Source: Paguma larvata (Eukaryota; Chordata; Mammalia; Carnivora; Viverridae). Taken from it: DNA of 64,000 nucleotides. Positions 22,141 to 33,014 of this stretch are shown in pieces (position 1 is the stretch's first letter; each line of letters starts with the position of its first letter). Made by a program: the position numbers and the translations under genes. Location of the stretch: the NCBI GenBank assembly GCA_030068075.1, contig CM057833.1, positions 43,729,587-43,793,586 on the forward strand, in the 5' to 3' direction. The notes under the pieces are model-generated. The model made no database searches, was not told the origin of the DNA, and was given only the letters and a program-made list of their open reading frames with translations.

Positions 22141-23218
22141 TTTTCAGGTGTCAAACGGGCTGCCCCTCTCAGTAACTGCTAAATGCTTCTGTGATGTTGA
22201 AGTGGTTCCCCATACCCACAGCATTCTCTGGCTGCTTCTGAACCTTGATGCTCTGCAGAGTCAGGAGTGTGGCCCTGAACAACCTTTTCTTTCCTGTCAG
22301 TTCCCGCCTGGAAAACAGAAGTACAGACAGCTGTCCCACAGAACTGTTTCCGGGGTTAAATGGAACAGCAAAGCACAGTGGCTGCCCAGGGTAGGCGCTC
22401 CTCACAAGGGCTGCTCCTGTCTCCCATCTGCATAAGAAAGGATTATCCTTGTCCAGCTCTAAACTGCACCCCCTTTCCCTCTCCTCCCCCACCTTCCCCC
22501 ACTAGGACTGTCTCTGATTCTAAGATCACCACACTCAGATGGTTCCCAGGCTGGATCTCCTGAGGTCCTGAGAAGCCACTTCCTCCCCCTTGGAAAACCT
22601 CTCAGTCCTGAAGGTTCGGATGTGCTCAGCAGGTCTTTCACATCCGTCCCTGGTTCCACAGTGATAATATCCTGTGTGTATCCTGTGTGTGTTAAATACC
22701 GTACCTGCTTCACCAAATATGCTGCTGCCCTATTACAACACGGCCCACATAAAATGGGATAGAGGAGTTTGGCAAATAAAATTTGACACTTGCAGAGTAC
22801 AGTCGAGATTTGGGGGGTGGACAGTTCTGCATGAAATGAGGCATCTGTTCTATTGCCAAGCTGATAATTCTATATTCCCTGCTTGTTATATTAAGTTCTC
22901 TATTTTAGGAACCTTGAGAGCCCTCCCCATGACTCCAGATCTCCCTGCTGAATCTTTAAATTTAGGGAGCTTTGTTTTTTAAAATTAGAGCCAAAAATAT
23001 TTGGTTTTATGTATTCGTCTTTTAAAAGCTGAGGAAATTCATTGTGAGTTTTGGTTGCAGATCATTTCCCTTTTTCCAGCTCTAAGATGACGGGGGTTGC
23101 GTGAAGAGAAGGATAAATACATTTATTATAATTAGCATTCTAATTACAACGGCTACATGGGTCCCTCCTTACTAGTAACAAGATGTCTTTACTTACATTT
23201 CATTTAATCTTTATGTAC
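22141..23218. other. Unassigned, GC-richer than its neighbours
   Basis: The frames at 22148-22435 (+), 22169-22492 (-), 22459-22716 (-) and 22674-22982 (+) have no domain and no exon context. A MIR-like phrase 'ggtaggcgctcctcacaagg' lies near 22392. No gene is called. Confidence 0.35.
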
Positions 23219-23246
23219 ACCCGCACGCGCACACACACACACACAA
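23219..23246. repeat. Impure (CA)n microsatellite
   Basis: 'cccgcacgcgcacacacaca' and following CA units. Confidence 0.85.
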
Positions 23247-23350
23247 GGCTCCCAATGCTGTTATTATTCCCATGATATACGAGGCCACAGAGCCTCTGAG
23301 AGCTGAAGCAGCACGTCAGGCCACGCGGGATCTCAGGTCCAAGCTCCACA
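23247..23350 (-). mobile_element. MIR fragment (antisense)
   Basis: 'ttattattcccatgatatac', 'gagagctgaagcagcacgtc' and 'gatctcaggtccaagctcca' follow antisense MIR order. Confidence 0.55.
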
Positions 23351-23494
23351 CCCCACAGTCCCCCGTGATTTTCTGCTATGATCAGTTGGTGGGTCAGGGC
23401 CCCACTCCCTCCCCAGGCTATAAACAAGGCCGGGATACAGTCAGCATTCAAGTACCTTTATTTCCCCAGAGTTAATACACATAGCAACTTCTCA

Positions 23495-23508
23495 AAAAAA
23501 AAAAAAAA
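23495..23508. repeat. A homopolymer tract
   Basis: Short pure-A run with no retroposon recognised upstream. Confidence 0.9.
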
Positions 23509-23562
23509 TCTGCGAAAGAGTGGGACAAAGTTCTGCTCTGACCAACAATTTTTACAAACAAC

Positions 23563-23761
23563 ATTTTTTTAATGTTTATTTCTTTTTGAGAGAGAGAGAG
23601 ACATGAGAGAGGGGGAGCAGCAGAGAGTCACAGAATCTGAAGCAGGCTCCAGGCCCTGAGCTGTCAGCACAGAGCTCAACATGGGGCTTGAACCCACAAA
23701 CCATGAGATCATGACCCGAGCCAAAGTCCGATGCCAGCCAACTGAGCCACCCAGGTGCACC
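23563..23761 (-). mobile_element. Felid SINE (antisense)
   Basis: T-tail side at 23563, GA-rich region 23588-23620, head 'ctgagccacccaggtgcacc' ending at 23761. Flanks 'aacaacattt' and 'aataatattt' hint at a weak duplication. The GA region is rearranged relative to other copies. Confidence 0.92.
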
Positions 23762-23814
23762 TATGAATAATATTTTTAATCAACATATCACTTCTTTCTT
23801 TAATACCACCATAT

Positions 23815-23940
23815 AATCCTCTTGGTAGAGATGAAATGGAAGTTCAGGGAGCTAAGTAGTTACTTCAAGGTCCCACAGCTAGAACACAAGTCTTCTAGAA
23901 CTTACTTCCAAATTCTTTCCAATAAACTGTACTGACTTTT
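23815..23940 (-). mobile_element. MIR fragment (antisense)
   Basis: 'agatgaaatggaagttcagg', 'caaggtcccacagctagaac' and 'tctttccaataaactgtac' match the antisense MIR core and head. Confidence 0.7.
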
Positions 23941-24714
23941 CGAGTGTTGCTGTTCCTTAGAGAAGCATAAGTACTTTGGCTACACTGTGGACGGGAGTCC
24001 AGAATTTCCCCTTATTCACATTAGGGGACACTGGAGTCCTGAGAGAGCTCCAGGGTCACAGGAAAAGGACAAAAAGGCCACAGACAGCTTGACCTGAGCG
24101 ATCAGAGGTTAACAGCCAGGGCGGTGGACTCTGTAGTGGTGCCTGAGAGATGCTTCAAAGAGCCAGACTGAACAAGTTCCTCCTCAGTGAACACCATTCC
24201 AGAGGCAGAGCTCAGACCAACCACTGAGCCACAGGCTCCAGCGAGGGGTCCTTTCCAGGCCACAGTCACCTCTTCACCTAGAGAGCCATCTGTGAGAGAA
24301 GGAAGGCAGAGGAGTTCTGGAAGACTAAACATGTATGAAAAGGAGGCCAAGTCATTCAGAAGAGGTGAAACAGAGAGAACTTTCACTGTTAGTCCCTCTC
24401 CCACTCTCCTCATTGCCAAGCACAAGGGTGAGGGTTGTGAGAAAGATTAGAGTTACTGTAGGAAATAAAGCTGCATTTTTAAAAAATCAAAACTGAGTCT
24501 GTGATAAGCTAAGTAATATAGAGGCATAGAGAGTCCAGTCTTTCACACTTAAAGATGAACTTTTTTAAACCTCATTTAAAATTAACTGGTCAACTTCTCT
24601 ACACACTGAGGAGGCAAAAAGAGGAAATAATTTCTGTATAAGATCTGTAGATTTATCTATTGCAAACCATTGCATATTCCTTCAAAGAATAGTTTTGACT
24701 GCCAACTCTAAGGT
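23941..24714. other. Unassigned
   Basis: The two opposing frames at 24102-24425 (-) and 24187-24450 (+) overlap, so at most one could be real; neither has a domain. No repeat recognised. Confidence 0.4.
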
Positions 24715-24870
24715 GTTGGGAATGGAAGAGTGAACAAAATAGAAGAGGTAGTGAATTCACTATATATAAAGTAAAGCTGAAAAGTTTGGTAACTGGTCCA
24801 AGGTCAAACCACAATTTAAACCCTGTTGGTATCTGATTCCAAGGCCCATATTCCTTCTGTCTCCCCCTAC
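24715..24870 (-). mobile_element. MIR fragment (antisense)
   Basis: 'aaagtttggtaactggtcca', 'aggtcaaaccacaatttaaa' and 'tccaaggcccatattccttc' follow antisense MIR order. Confidence 0.65.
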
Positions 24871-25103
24871 TAGTTAAATATGAACTAGAAAAACATAGAA
24901 TTTCATGCTTACAGCTTGACTGCTCTTTTTTTTTTCCTAAAGACCAGATGTACAACTCGTACTATTTAATAATTCTCTTACCTCCCTTAACCTCCCTTAA
25001 AGAAGTTTGGGGCCCTATGTCTGTGCATTTGTGTCAACCAGCTAGCGATGAAGCTTGCATTGTTTCAAGGAAACCAAACTAGGCCAGAAGAAATTAAAAA
25101 CTA
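24871..25103. other. Unassigned
   Basis: Contains a T run near 24928 and a small tandem duplication 'acctcccttaacctccctta' near 24982-25001. Confidence 0.4.
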
Positions 25104-25294
25104 CAGTGGTCATTCTAAAGGGTGGGCCCTGGACCAACAGCATTGACTTCATCTGGGAGCTTGCTAGAAATGCAAATTCTTGGGCCATCTCTTGGGCCCA
25201 CTGATACAGAAATTCTATGTGTGGGATCCAGTGCTTTCTGTTTTAACAACCTCTCTAGGTAACTAAGTGCACACCACAGTTTGAGAACAACTAA
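25104..25294 (-). mobile_element. MER5A-type hAT MITE
   Basis: 'cagtggtcattctaaagggt', 'gcttgctagaaatgcaaatt', 'tcttgggcccactgatacag' and 'caccacagtttgagaacaac' give nearly the whole MER5A order, including both decayed termini. It encodes nothing. Confidence 0.8.
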
Positions 25295-25399
25295 CTTAAG
25301 GGCACGGGAGAACGCTAGTTCTCCCGAAACCTCAGCACACCTCAGAATCCTTCTCAACACAGAGACACAGGAAGCCACTCGTGGTGGTCCTGAGTTAGT

Positions 25400-25502
25400 G
25401 TTTATAAAGAGACCTATTTGCCATTAGGGGTAGTTCAACCAACTAATTCCACAGATGAGAAGATGAGGTTGAGGGAAAGAAAATGACACTCACAAGGTCG
25501 CG
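25400..25502 (-). mobile_element. MIR fragment (antisense)
   Basis: 'ccacagatgagaagatgagg' then 'gacactcacaaggtcgcgga' match the antisense MIR core. Confidence 0.55.
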
Positions 25503-26206
25503 GAGCAAAACGAAAATAAAGTAGGCTTCAGTTTGGTCCTTCCAAGCTCCACACTGGTTTGGTTGATACAATATTTTCTGAAGAGCAGAACGTGAAAAGG
25601 TGGGTTGGGGATTGGGTGGGAATTAATAACTTTTATTGGCCAAGATGCAGGATCTTCTTGAAGAACCAGCACACTGTTAGGGACTGAGAAGGAACCTGAC
25701 ACCCAGTTTGGGACTGGAATAGGCCAGCATGAAGCAAAGGAGAAATCAGAGCTGGAAATGGAAGGGCATCTCTCCCCCTCACCCTGCTTGGGCAGCATCC
25801 AGCTCCCCCAGACTCTGCCTCTGTTTTGCAGTTTGGATGAATTACCATGCTGGGTGCCTGCTTCTCGAACCCTCCTACATCCCCAGCTGCTGGATCGGTT
25901 CTCCATCCATCTTCACCCAGGCAGAGAGCCCAAAGGGGGCTCCAGGGAGACTGCAGTCTCCAGCAGGAAGGAGAAGCAGGACTTCTGGGAGCAACACTGT
26001 GGGGGATGAGTGGAATCCAGGAACACACTCAATACTTGTGAAATTACTGGATATGACGGAACAGGTAAAGCATATTTTGTTTAAGGAAAACAGAACAAAA
26101 CAAAACAAAACCCTTTCATGACTCTGAGTTCACCAACTTCTCCCTTGATTGTGGCTGGGTTGTTTTTTGTGAAACCTATCCAATCTAGAATATTCATTCA
26201 GCATGT
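25503..26206. other. Unassigned, with overlapping frames
   Basis: Several frames of 64-138 codons overlap on both strands (25490-25906 and 25633-26028 minus; 25729-26121 plus). This comes from few stop codons in GC-richer DNA. None has a domain or clear exon borders. A short A-rich '(aaaac)n' run lies near 26093-26112. Confidence 0.35.
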
Positions 26207-26244
26207 TTGTGTGTGAGTGTGTGTGTGTATATATATATATATAT
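26207..26244. repeat. (TG)n(TA)n compound microsatellite
   Basis: TG-rich units run into about ten TA units ending 'atatatgacac'. Confidence 0.95.
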
Positions 26245-26344
26245 GACACCAAAGTGTCTGAATCAGTGAAAATAGCTGATTTTTTTTTCACCTTTGGTCC
26301 AGATGCTAGTGATTTCATCCCAGTTGGAACTTCCATCGCTTAAC

Positions 26345-26530
26345 CAGCCTGGTAAGATACTTAAAATCTTCAAGACTCAATTACTTCACGTGTAAAATTA
26401 AAATAATAATTGAGATAATTCCTGCCCCATCCGTCTCATAGAATGAGGTCAAGTGAGATAATAGTTTCGAAAGTGATTTGCAATCTGTTAACTATCACAG
26501 ATGTGACTATATGTTACTATTATCACTTCT
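26345..26530 (+). mobile_element. MIR (sense)
   Basis: 'agactcaattacttcacgtg', 'taaaattaaaataataattg' and 'ccatccgtctcatagaatga' follow MIR order. Confidence 0.6.
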
Positions 26531-26534
26531 GACC

Positions 26535-28259
26535 AACTTCTATAGCCCCAATTTACTAGCATATTTTATGGCTACATCCTGGAACTTATCATTAAAAGGA
26601 AGCGTTCCACCCTTGACATTTTAAACTCTAATATACAAATCTGACTCTCACTTCCTATCAGTCCAGTTTTCCCTTCCTTAAACCCACCACACGTGCTTTT
26701 TGACCTGATCACAACCCTCCCGTTCTTTGGTCTTTTATTTTCACTACCAGCCACCTCCTGCTTCCACTTCCTTCCCTGTTCCCTGGAACTACGTGGTCCA
26801 TCACTATAATCATTTCGTTGGAAATGCCTTCCTGCTGTCAATCTCTTGTTCTTCCACCACACTGGACTCAGAACCTCGGCCTCAAATCTCTGTAAGCACC
26901 TGCCTTTTCCCCTTCTCCTTCCCCTGTTGCTGAGCAACTGTTGGAAGAAATGACACAAGTGGATGGATTGCTGCCACACCAAATTTATGGTCTCCAAGCT
27001 CATTGGGCCTTATTGCCAGAGCAAACATTCCACTCTGGTCAAGCCACCTTCCTAACTGCTGCTCCCCTTCTCAGAGCAGATAAACCGGTTGACTTTTCAG
27101 GGAGAAAACTGGGGCTATCAGATAAGCACTTGACAATTCCTTTTACAAAACCACAAACACAAACATCTACATCTAAATCCAGCCATAACCTCCTGGGATC
27201 CTGTGCCAGACCGACAGACAGACTTCTCCTATTCCAGGTCAATTCCTCCATCTCTTTCCCCAGTTGATCTTCACCTAACTCTTCTAGAGATGTTCTCTCT
27301 CCTGGATATTTAATCTCTAAAAGGTTAAAGGAAAGCTGCCCCTATGTCTTCTTCTAGCACCAAGGCCCATCTCCCTTTCTCCTCACAATCAAATTCTCCT
27401 GAAGAGTAATCCACAATCACTGCCCTCAACTCCCCAATTCCCATTCAGTCTTCAATAAATGACAATCCTTCACTGCTCTACTGAATCTATCTTGGTTGAA
27501 GTTACAAAATCACTGCCTAATTTCAAATTGCCTGATTGCCAGTGATTCTCAGTCATCAACTTGGATGACCACATTGCTGCATCTCGAAAATACCCTGGCT
27601 TCTTCTTCTAACTTTCCCTTTCATTGGCTTCTGAGATGTCACTCCTTACTGACTCCCCTGACTCACTCTGATATTTCCTTCTTGCTAATATAGACACACG
27701 CATACATATTTCCTTCTTGGTTATATGTATATTCCCTTCTCGGAGATACCTATACACTGGATTCTTTATATCTGTCTCTCGTGAAATGCCAGGTTTCCCA
27801 AGGCTAATTTGACTTTTCCTTTTTTTAAGCTATTAATATATTCTGAATAATTTCATCTGCTCCAGGGATTCATGCTGATGATTCTTTTATCGAGGATGAT
27901 TTCCAATTACGAAACCCAACCTGAAGTGTGAAGCCAACTAGCTACTGGACATTTCCACTGAATTGATGTGCCCAAAAAGAAATTTAACACCTTTCCCCAC
28001 TCCCAAATCTGGATTTCCTCCTGTGCTCCTTACCTTGTAAATGGCGTGACTAGATATCGAAAATTCTGGATATACTTTTGACCTCTCTGTCCCTCACTGT
28101 AATATCCGACAAGCCCTCGAGAGCTGTTTATGCCTCTCTTCATCTCATCAGCCTCTACCTGAGTTCTGGCTTTCGCTGTCTCTCCCACGGATTGCTGTCC
28201 TCATTTCCTGATTAGTTTTCCCGCCTCCAGTGTTAGATCCTTCTAGTACATCCACCATA
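26535..28259 (+). mobile_element. Long L2/CR1-type relic (sense), probable
   Basis: About 1.7 kb of pyrimidine-rich DNA in the style of the L2/CR1 coding region and 3' part: 'gttacaaaatcactgcctaa', 'cttggatgaccacattgctg', 'attggcttctgagatgtcac', 'gctgatgattcttttatcga'. Frames are broken throughout. Frames at 26572-27003 (-) and 26941-27267 (+) are not genes. Assignment rests on phrase order and composition. Confidence 0.5.
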
Positions 28260-28503
28260 TCAAAGTAATCTTTTTTAAATTTTTTTAATGTTTATTTATT
28301 TTTGAGAGACATAGAGACAGAGCATGAACAGGGGAAGGGCAGAGAGAGAGGGAGACACAGAATCTGAAGCAGGTTCCAGGCTCTGAGCCATCAGCACAGA
28401 GCCCGACGCGGGTCTCGAACTCATGAACCATGAGATCATGACCTGAGCTGAAGTTGGCCGCTTAACGGACTGAGCCACCCAGGTGCCCCTCAAAGTAATC
28501 TTT
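28260..28503 (-). mobile_element. Felid SINE (antisense), with perfect 14-bp TSD
   Basis: tcaaagtaatcttt occurs at 28260-28273 and 28490-28503 without mismatch, bounding the element at 28274-28489. The element is full length with a good head 'ctgagccacccaggtgcccc', so it is probably a relatively recent insertion. Confidence 0.97.
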
Positions 28504-28509
28504 CTAAAA

Positions 28510-28745
28510 CAAAAACCTATCAGTGTATTCCTGCCATTTATTAAGCACTTGCTACCTATCAGGTATTGTGTTAAAATCTTTACATTCATTGTCCCATTGT
28601 AGCTTCACAGCAGCCCTATGAAGAAAATACTGATATTCACATTTTCAGAGGAAAAAAATACCATGAAACTACTAAATGGGCAAATCAGCAATTACAACAA
28701 AGCCCATGTGCTTTAAGTCCATGCACTAATATGCCTCTCCACGGC
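28510..28745 (-). mobile_element. MIR (antisense), nearly full length
   Basis: 'cacttgctacctatcaggta', 'ttcattgtcccattgtagct', 'cagcagccctatgaagaaaa' and 'agtccatgcactaatatgcc' give the antisense MIR order. Confidence 0.75.
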
Positions 28746-28749
28746 CCAG

Positions 28750-29275
28750 AGAATGAATCCGAACTCCTTAGCATGCCATGTCCTCAGAAACCCACCTCAT
28801 ACTCTAGTTTCTCACTGCCTCTACATGAGATCTTAACTCCTCCCTCCCCTTCCCTCTTCTCCTCTCTTCACACCTGAAGAAGTACCTATTCTTCCTTTTG
28901 CACCCCACTAAACTCTGTGGAGACTTCTAACAGTTGGCTCTAAAGTTGGAGCCAATCCAACTTTATCTCATTTGTTAGCTTCCTTCCCACAATATTGTGT
29001 GTGAGCATCTTGAGATCTTCTTTGTCTCCAGGACCTAACACCATCTTTGGCCTATAGTACATGGGTTGGCAAACTAGAGCCTGGGGCCCAAATTTGGCTT
29101 GCCAGTTGTTTTTGGTAAATAAGCCAAGACTATATGGCTCATGATCCTAAAATATTTCCTACCTGGCCCACTAGAGAAAAAGTTTATCAGCCTGTCACAT
29201 AGTATATGCATAATTAATGCTGGGTAAATGTAAGAGTTCATGCAAGAGTGGCTGAATGAATCTCTGAATGATTGA
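28750..29275 (+). mobile_element. L2 3' part (sense), split by a MER58A-like element
   Basis: 'aatccgaactccttagcatg', 'gatcttctttgtctccagga' and 'cctaacaccatctttggcct' lead to the break at 29059. The L2 end resumes 'acatagtatatgcataatta' and finishes with 'tgaatgaatctctgaatgat'. With 26535-28259 it may be one long element. Confidence 0.65.
29060..29194 (-). mobile_element. MER58A-like hAT MITE, internally deleted
   Basis: Reads 'catgggttggcaaactagag' to 'agaaaaagtttatcagcctg', the reverse orientation of the copy at 9262-9472 and lacking most of its centre. The hexamer atagta flanks it (29054-29059 and 29199-29204), a remnant of the 8-bp hAT duplication within the L2 end. Confidence 0.7.
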
Positions 29276-29419
29276 ATCATTCTTAAGAATAGTACCTTTT
29301 GGCATTGGAAAGTAAGAAATAGGAAATGTAGATTTAAGCAAGCATTTGTTAATAATTAGCAACGATCTTGTTTTAACCCCAGTCCCCTGAGATGAACAGA
29401 ATAAGTGGTATTTCCCCTT

Positions 29420-29466
29420 CCTATCTATCTATCGGTCTATCTATCTATGTGCCTTTTATCTATCTA
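29420..29466. repeat. (CTAT)n microsatellite
   Basis: CTAT units with two interruptions ('cggt' and 'gtgccttt'). Confidence 0.9.
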
Positions 29467-29689
29467 TTTTTAGAATAAAGTAGAGGTTCATGGAAGTAAA
29501 GACATGAGCCCATGAGCCTACAGTCTAATGACTAGTTCAGGCTGGTGTCAGGATATAGACTCTATCATTTATGGTAAGTCACAAGTCATGGGAGCCACTT
29601 TGGTCTCTAGAGATCAGTTTCTTGGGGGCACAGAGCAGGGCAGGAAAGGACAGGAATAGACCCCAGATGGGCAAGGGGCAATATCCAAC

Positions 29690-30290
29690 ATTAATAATAA
29701 TGATTCTACTACCCTCTCAGAGTGTTTTTGAACGAGCATTGTCATTTATAAAGTACTTAGAAAACATAAAGAATGGAACTGGAGGGTATTATACTAAGTG
29801 AAATAAGTCAGTCAGAGAAAAACAGATACCATATGTTTCCACGCATAGGTGGATTTTGAGAGACTTAGCAGAAAACCATGGGGGAGGGGAAGAGGGGGAA
29901 AAAAAAGCCACAGAGAGGGAAGGAGACAAAACATAAGAGACTCTCAAAGACTAAGAACAAACTGAGGGGTGAGGGGGGTGTGGGAGGGGGGAGAGTGGGT
30001 GATGGGCACAGAGGAGGGCACTTGTTGGGATGAGCACTGGGTGTTATATGGAAACAAATTTGTCAATAAATTATTTAAAAAAAAAAGAAAACATAAAGCA
30101 CTGAATATTTAGAAGATGACAAAGGACTTTTCTTATCTTGTTCATTTCACCCTTCCATCAACCTGTAAGAATTCTCCAATGAAGAAATACATAATTAAGC
30201 TCAGAAAGGTTAAGTTTCACCCAACTGATCAGTGTTCAAACTTCGATCTCTCCAGCGTTAAAATCCTTGCTCTTTTTACTACTCCAGGCC
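29690..30290 (-). mobile_element. MIR (antisense), split by the young L1
   Basis: The left part 'catttataaagtacttagaa' lies before 29771. The right part resumes at 30099 with 'cactgaatatttag', then 'aattaagctcagaaaggtta' and 'atccttgctctttttactac'. The L1 inserted into the MIR. Confidence 0.6.
29760..30098 (+). mobile_element. Young 5'-truncated L1 (felid) with perfect TSD
   Basis: The element at 29772-30086 has only the 3' UTR: 'gtgaaataagtcagtcagag', a G-rich tract (29956-30000), 'gggcacttgttgggatgagc', 'actgggtgttatatggaaac' and a pure A tail. gaaaacataaag flanks it at 29760-29771 and 30087-30098 without mismatch. No coding sequence is present, so it is dead on arrival. Confidence 0.95.
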
Positions 30291-30299
30291 ACTTTCCTT

Positions 30300-30804
30300 T
30301 ACTTGTCAACACATCAGTTACAGCGTGAAGGAAGACCTCATTTTCAAAGACTTTAGGGCTTTCCGCGCATCCCTTTGTGCTCTGCTCTGCTGTCAGGGTG
30401 TTATATGGGGACAAGATTTACGAGGCACTTTTGACAAGCTTGGATTGTCCATACTTACATTGTTGTATGTTGTTGTATTTATTTGTTATATTTGGTTGTT
30501 GTATTGTTGTCTCTGCAGATCTCCCAGGGACAAAAGCTGAATTTGTTTTTCAAGCACTCCCAGTAGCTAAAGCGAGCCAGTCTATTTGGATAGAGGGTGT
30601 GGAGGCTTCCGTAGCCACATCACACCCGCCTAGATAAGGATGCAGGATGCCGCATGACCTTCCAACATTTGCCAAAGAGCAGACTAGCAGGGGATCAAGA
30701 GAGGGCGGGTGTGCCTAGTTAATCGGGCAGAGCAGACTAAACAAGCCTACACATTCTGACCTTTTCCTTCCTCTGGGTTTTTAATGAAAGTTCTTTCTAC
30801 CCAA
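30300..30804. other. Unassigned, with a TTG-rich stretch
   Basis: Irregular TTG/TAT words at about 30460-30512 end in a splice-acceptor-like 'gttgtctctgcag' (30508-30520). Frames at 30325-30540 and 30377-30637 (+) have no domain. No repeat family recognised. Confidence 0.35.
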
Positions 30805-31075
30805 GAACAAAAACAGTCATTTGTTCATTCATTTAACATTCCCAGAGCACCTATCCCAGGACAGGCCTTCTTTTCTGCAGGGAGCCCACCAACTGGTGGA
30901 CAAAACAAACATGTAAATAGACAATAAGGTGGTGTGCGTACAAGGTGGTGAACCCAAGGAGAACTTGGAACAAAGCTCTAAGAAAAAGCCAGCCCTGCTC
31001 TCTGGGACTTGGAGAAGCCTCACATGGAGGTAACACTGGAGTTGGGTTTTAAAGAATAAGTATGAATTTACCAAA
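30805..31075 (-). mobile_element. L2 relic (antisense)
   Basis: 'ttcattcatttaacattccc' then 'ggagcccaccaactggtgga', 'caaaacaaacatgtaaatag' and 'ttgggttttaaagaataagt' follow the antisense L2 3' end. Confidence 0.7.
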
Positions 31076-31079
31076 AAGA

Positions 31080-31310
31080 GGATAATAATTATAATAATAA
31101 TTTTAGTGATGTATTGACTACCTGTTATAAACCAAAAACTAGGCTGGGGTCCTATTCTTCATCACAAAGTCTCACTTATATCACATTTTAGAAACAATGG
31201 AACAAGTTCAGAGAAGGATTCCAGCATGCCCAAATTCACAAAGGCAGTAAATGGCTGGGCTAGGTTTGGACCCAGGTTTTCCTGGCCCTCAAAACTGCAT
31301 TATTTTGGTA
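31080..31310 (-). mobile_element. MIR (antisense)
   Basis: 'actacctgttataaaccaaa', 'tcaaagtctcacttata'-style middle, 'caaattcacaaaggcagtaa' and 'tttggacccaggttttcctg' follow the antisense MIR order. Confidence 0.65.
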
Positions 31311-31329
31311 CTTCTCTTTCATATGAGGG

Positions 31330-31730
31330 CCAGAGAGGCAGAATGTAAAATTTTACATTCAGGGGAAAGTGAGGTGTTTAGATTAGCTGAAGCATACAGC
31401 CATAGAAGAAAGGCATGAGAGCAGGAGATGAAAGATGAAAATAAGCTCAGATTTTGAAAGGCCTTGTATGTGTCATCCACTCAGACTTTTTCCTTCTGAT
31501 TGCTGGGAAGAAGGCACAATCAGAAATCTAATTTAGAAATATCACCCCAGCAGAAGGCGAGAGAAAAATTGGAGGAACACAGAAGGCAGGGAGACCAATC
31601 AAAAAGCTGTTGCCTTCATCCAGGCCAGGGATATTTACAACCTGAATGAAGAATGTATTTCATGAGGATAGAATTTTCAAAATCAATGTGAATGGAGTAG
31701 CATTCTGGAACGGGTACCCCAATAAAATAC
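31330..31730 (-). mobile_element. L2 relic (antisense)
   Basis: 'ttttgaaaggccttgtatgt', 'ggcagggagaccaatcaaaa' and 'gctgttgccttcatccaggc' are antisense L2 phrases further into the element than 30805-31075. The MIR sits between them, so they may be one L2. Confidence 0.6.
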
Positions 31731-31734
31731 AACT

Positions 31735-31850
31735 GGACATTCGTGGAAGAGCCCTTTGAGATCAACTGCATTTTGCAGATGGAAAGTTGAAGCCCAGAGA
31801 GGGGAGGAGGACGGACGCAAAGGGCGTGAAGCCCATCTCTTAACTTTTGG
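31735..31850 (-). mobile_element. MIR fragment (antisense)
   Basis: 'gcattttgcagatggaaagt' followed by 'tgaagcccagagaggggagg' is the antisense MIR core. Confidence 0.55.
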
Positions 31851-33014
31851 GGTCCTATGGCTCTTCCCCCTTCCTGACAGCGCTTCTCAGGTGCTATAAC
31901 CCAGGCCCTCCCCTACCCCCACCTTGTATGGGTTGCAGCCGTTTCTCTTTCCCCTCAAGTCATCCTGGACTACCTCCCAGTACATGGACAAGATCCAGCC
32001 ATCTCGGAAGGCTGGTGGAGGAAGCCCCTAACAATGAACAAATGTTCAGGGAAAACCCCCAGTGATTTCCCAAGCGAGACAAAGCAGAGCAAACCTTCCC
32101 GGAGCTCCTGCTTCACTGAGCAGGACCAGGTGATGAGGAAAAGCAGGAGGGTGGAGCCTGTAATGCCCGAGACAGGCTTTGAAGCAAGAAGCCAAGTGCA
32201 ATCAGTTTTAGGAATATTACTTACCTTCCTCTGCATGCCAACAGCGGAGGGGGGTGGATGGGTATGAGGAATGGAACACTGTGCAGAGACACTTCCTTAT
32301 TAGAGAACGTGGCTTACTCAAGATTCTGGTCTGTGTTAAACAATGACCACACCAATTCCAACATCCTGCACAGACTCCTACTGACCTCCCGTGGCTACCT
32401 GTCCCGCATCCCAGGAGGCTCTTTTGGCTAGCTCCCCTGTCCCCTAGCCAACCTATGAGCTCTGTGACCCCCAGCAGACCCTCTGATTTAGCCCCACTCC
32501 TCAGAGGAAGAAGCCAGCAGCAGGCATACAGCCTACAGATCAATAATGGGTGCCTTCCTTAACTAGTGAAGATCCCAAGAGCCTTGTTCTTCACAAAGTG
32601 GGGAAAGTGACTCTACACTGGGTAGCTGAGTGAGTAGGCCTGGTGAAGAAGAAAGGAAAAAGTATGAAGCTACAAAAAAAAAGGGCCAGACAGCTTTGAG
32701 GACAATGGGGAGGTCTGGAGGAATTTCAGTCATAGGGTGTAAACACGGGCAGTGTGTTCATTTGCATTCTCAGTGCCAGCTTATTAGACCGAGGCAGTTC
32801 CTTCTCAAGAGGCCAAGAAAGGGAACAAGGCTCCCTTTATGGTGTTCTCCTACCACCAAGAACCTTCCATGAGAGCCAGCAGAAAATGTTCTAGCCAGTT
32901 CCACCTCTCTGCCTTTGGTCATTTCCTTTTCCTGGCCTGGCGTCCTCTCCACAATTCCCTTAACCCCTAGTGAACGTTCCAGCTTGTTTCACACCTTCTC
33001 TCCCATAAAGCTTT
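31851..33014. other. Unassigned
   Basis: Text at about 32300-32460 ('ccaacatcctgcacagactc', 'ctgacctcccgtggctacct') is loosely L2-like. Frames at 31847-32065 (+), 31970-32236 (-) and 32217-32543 (-) overlap and have no domain. Confidence 0.35.

Noticed and set aside
25490..26121. Cluster of overlapping frames of 64-138 codons on both strands
   Set aside because: Several frames open at once indicates GC-rich, stop-poor DNA, not coding constraint; no splice or domain support.
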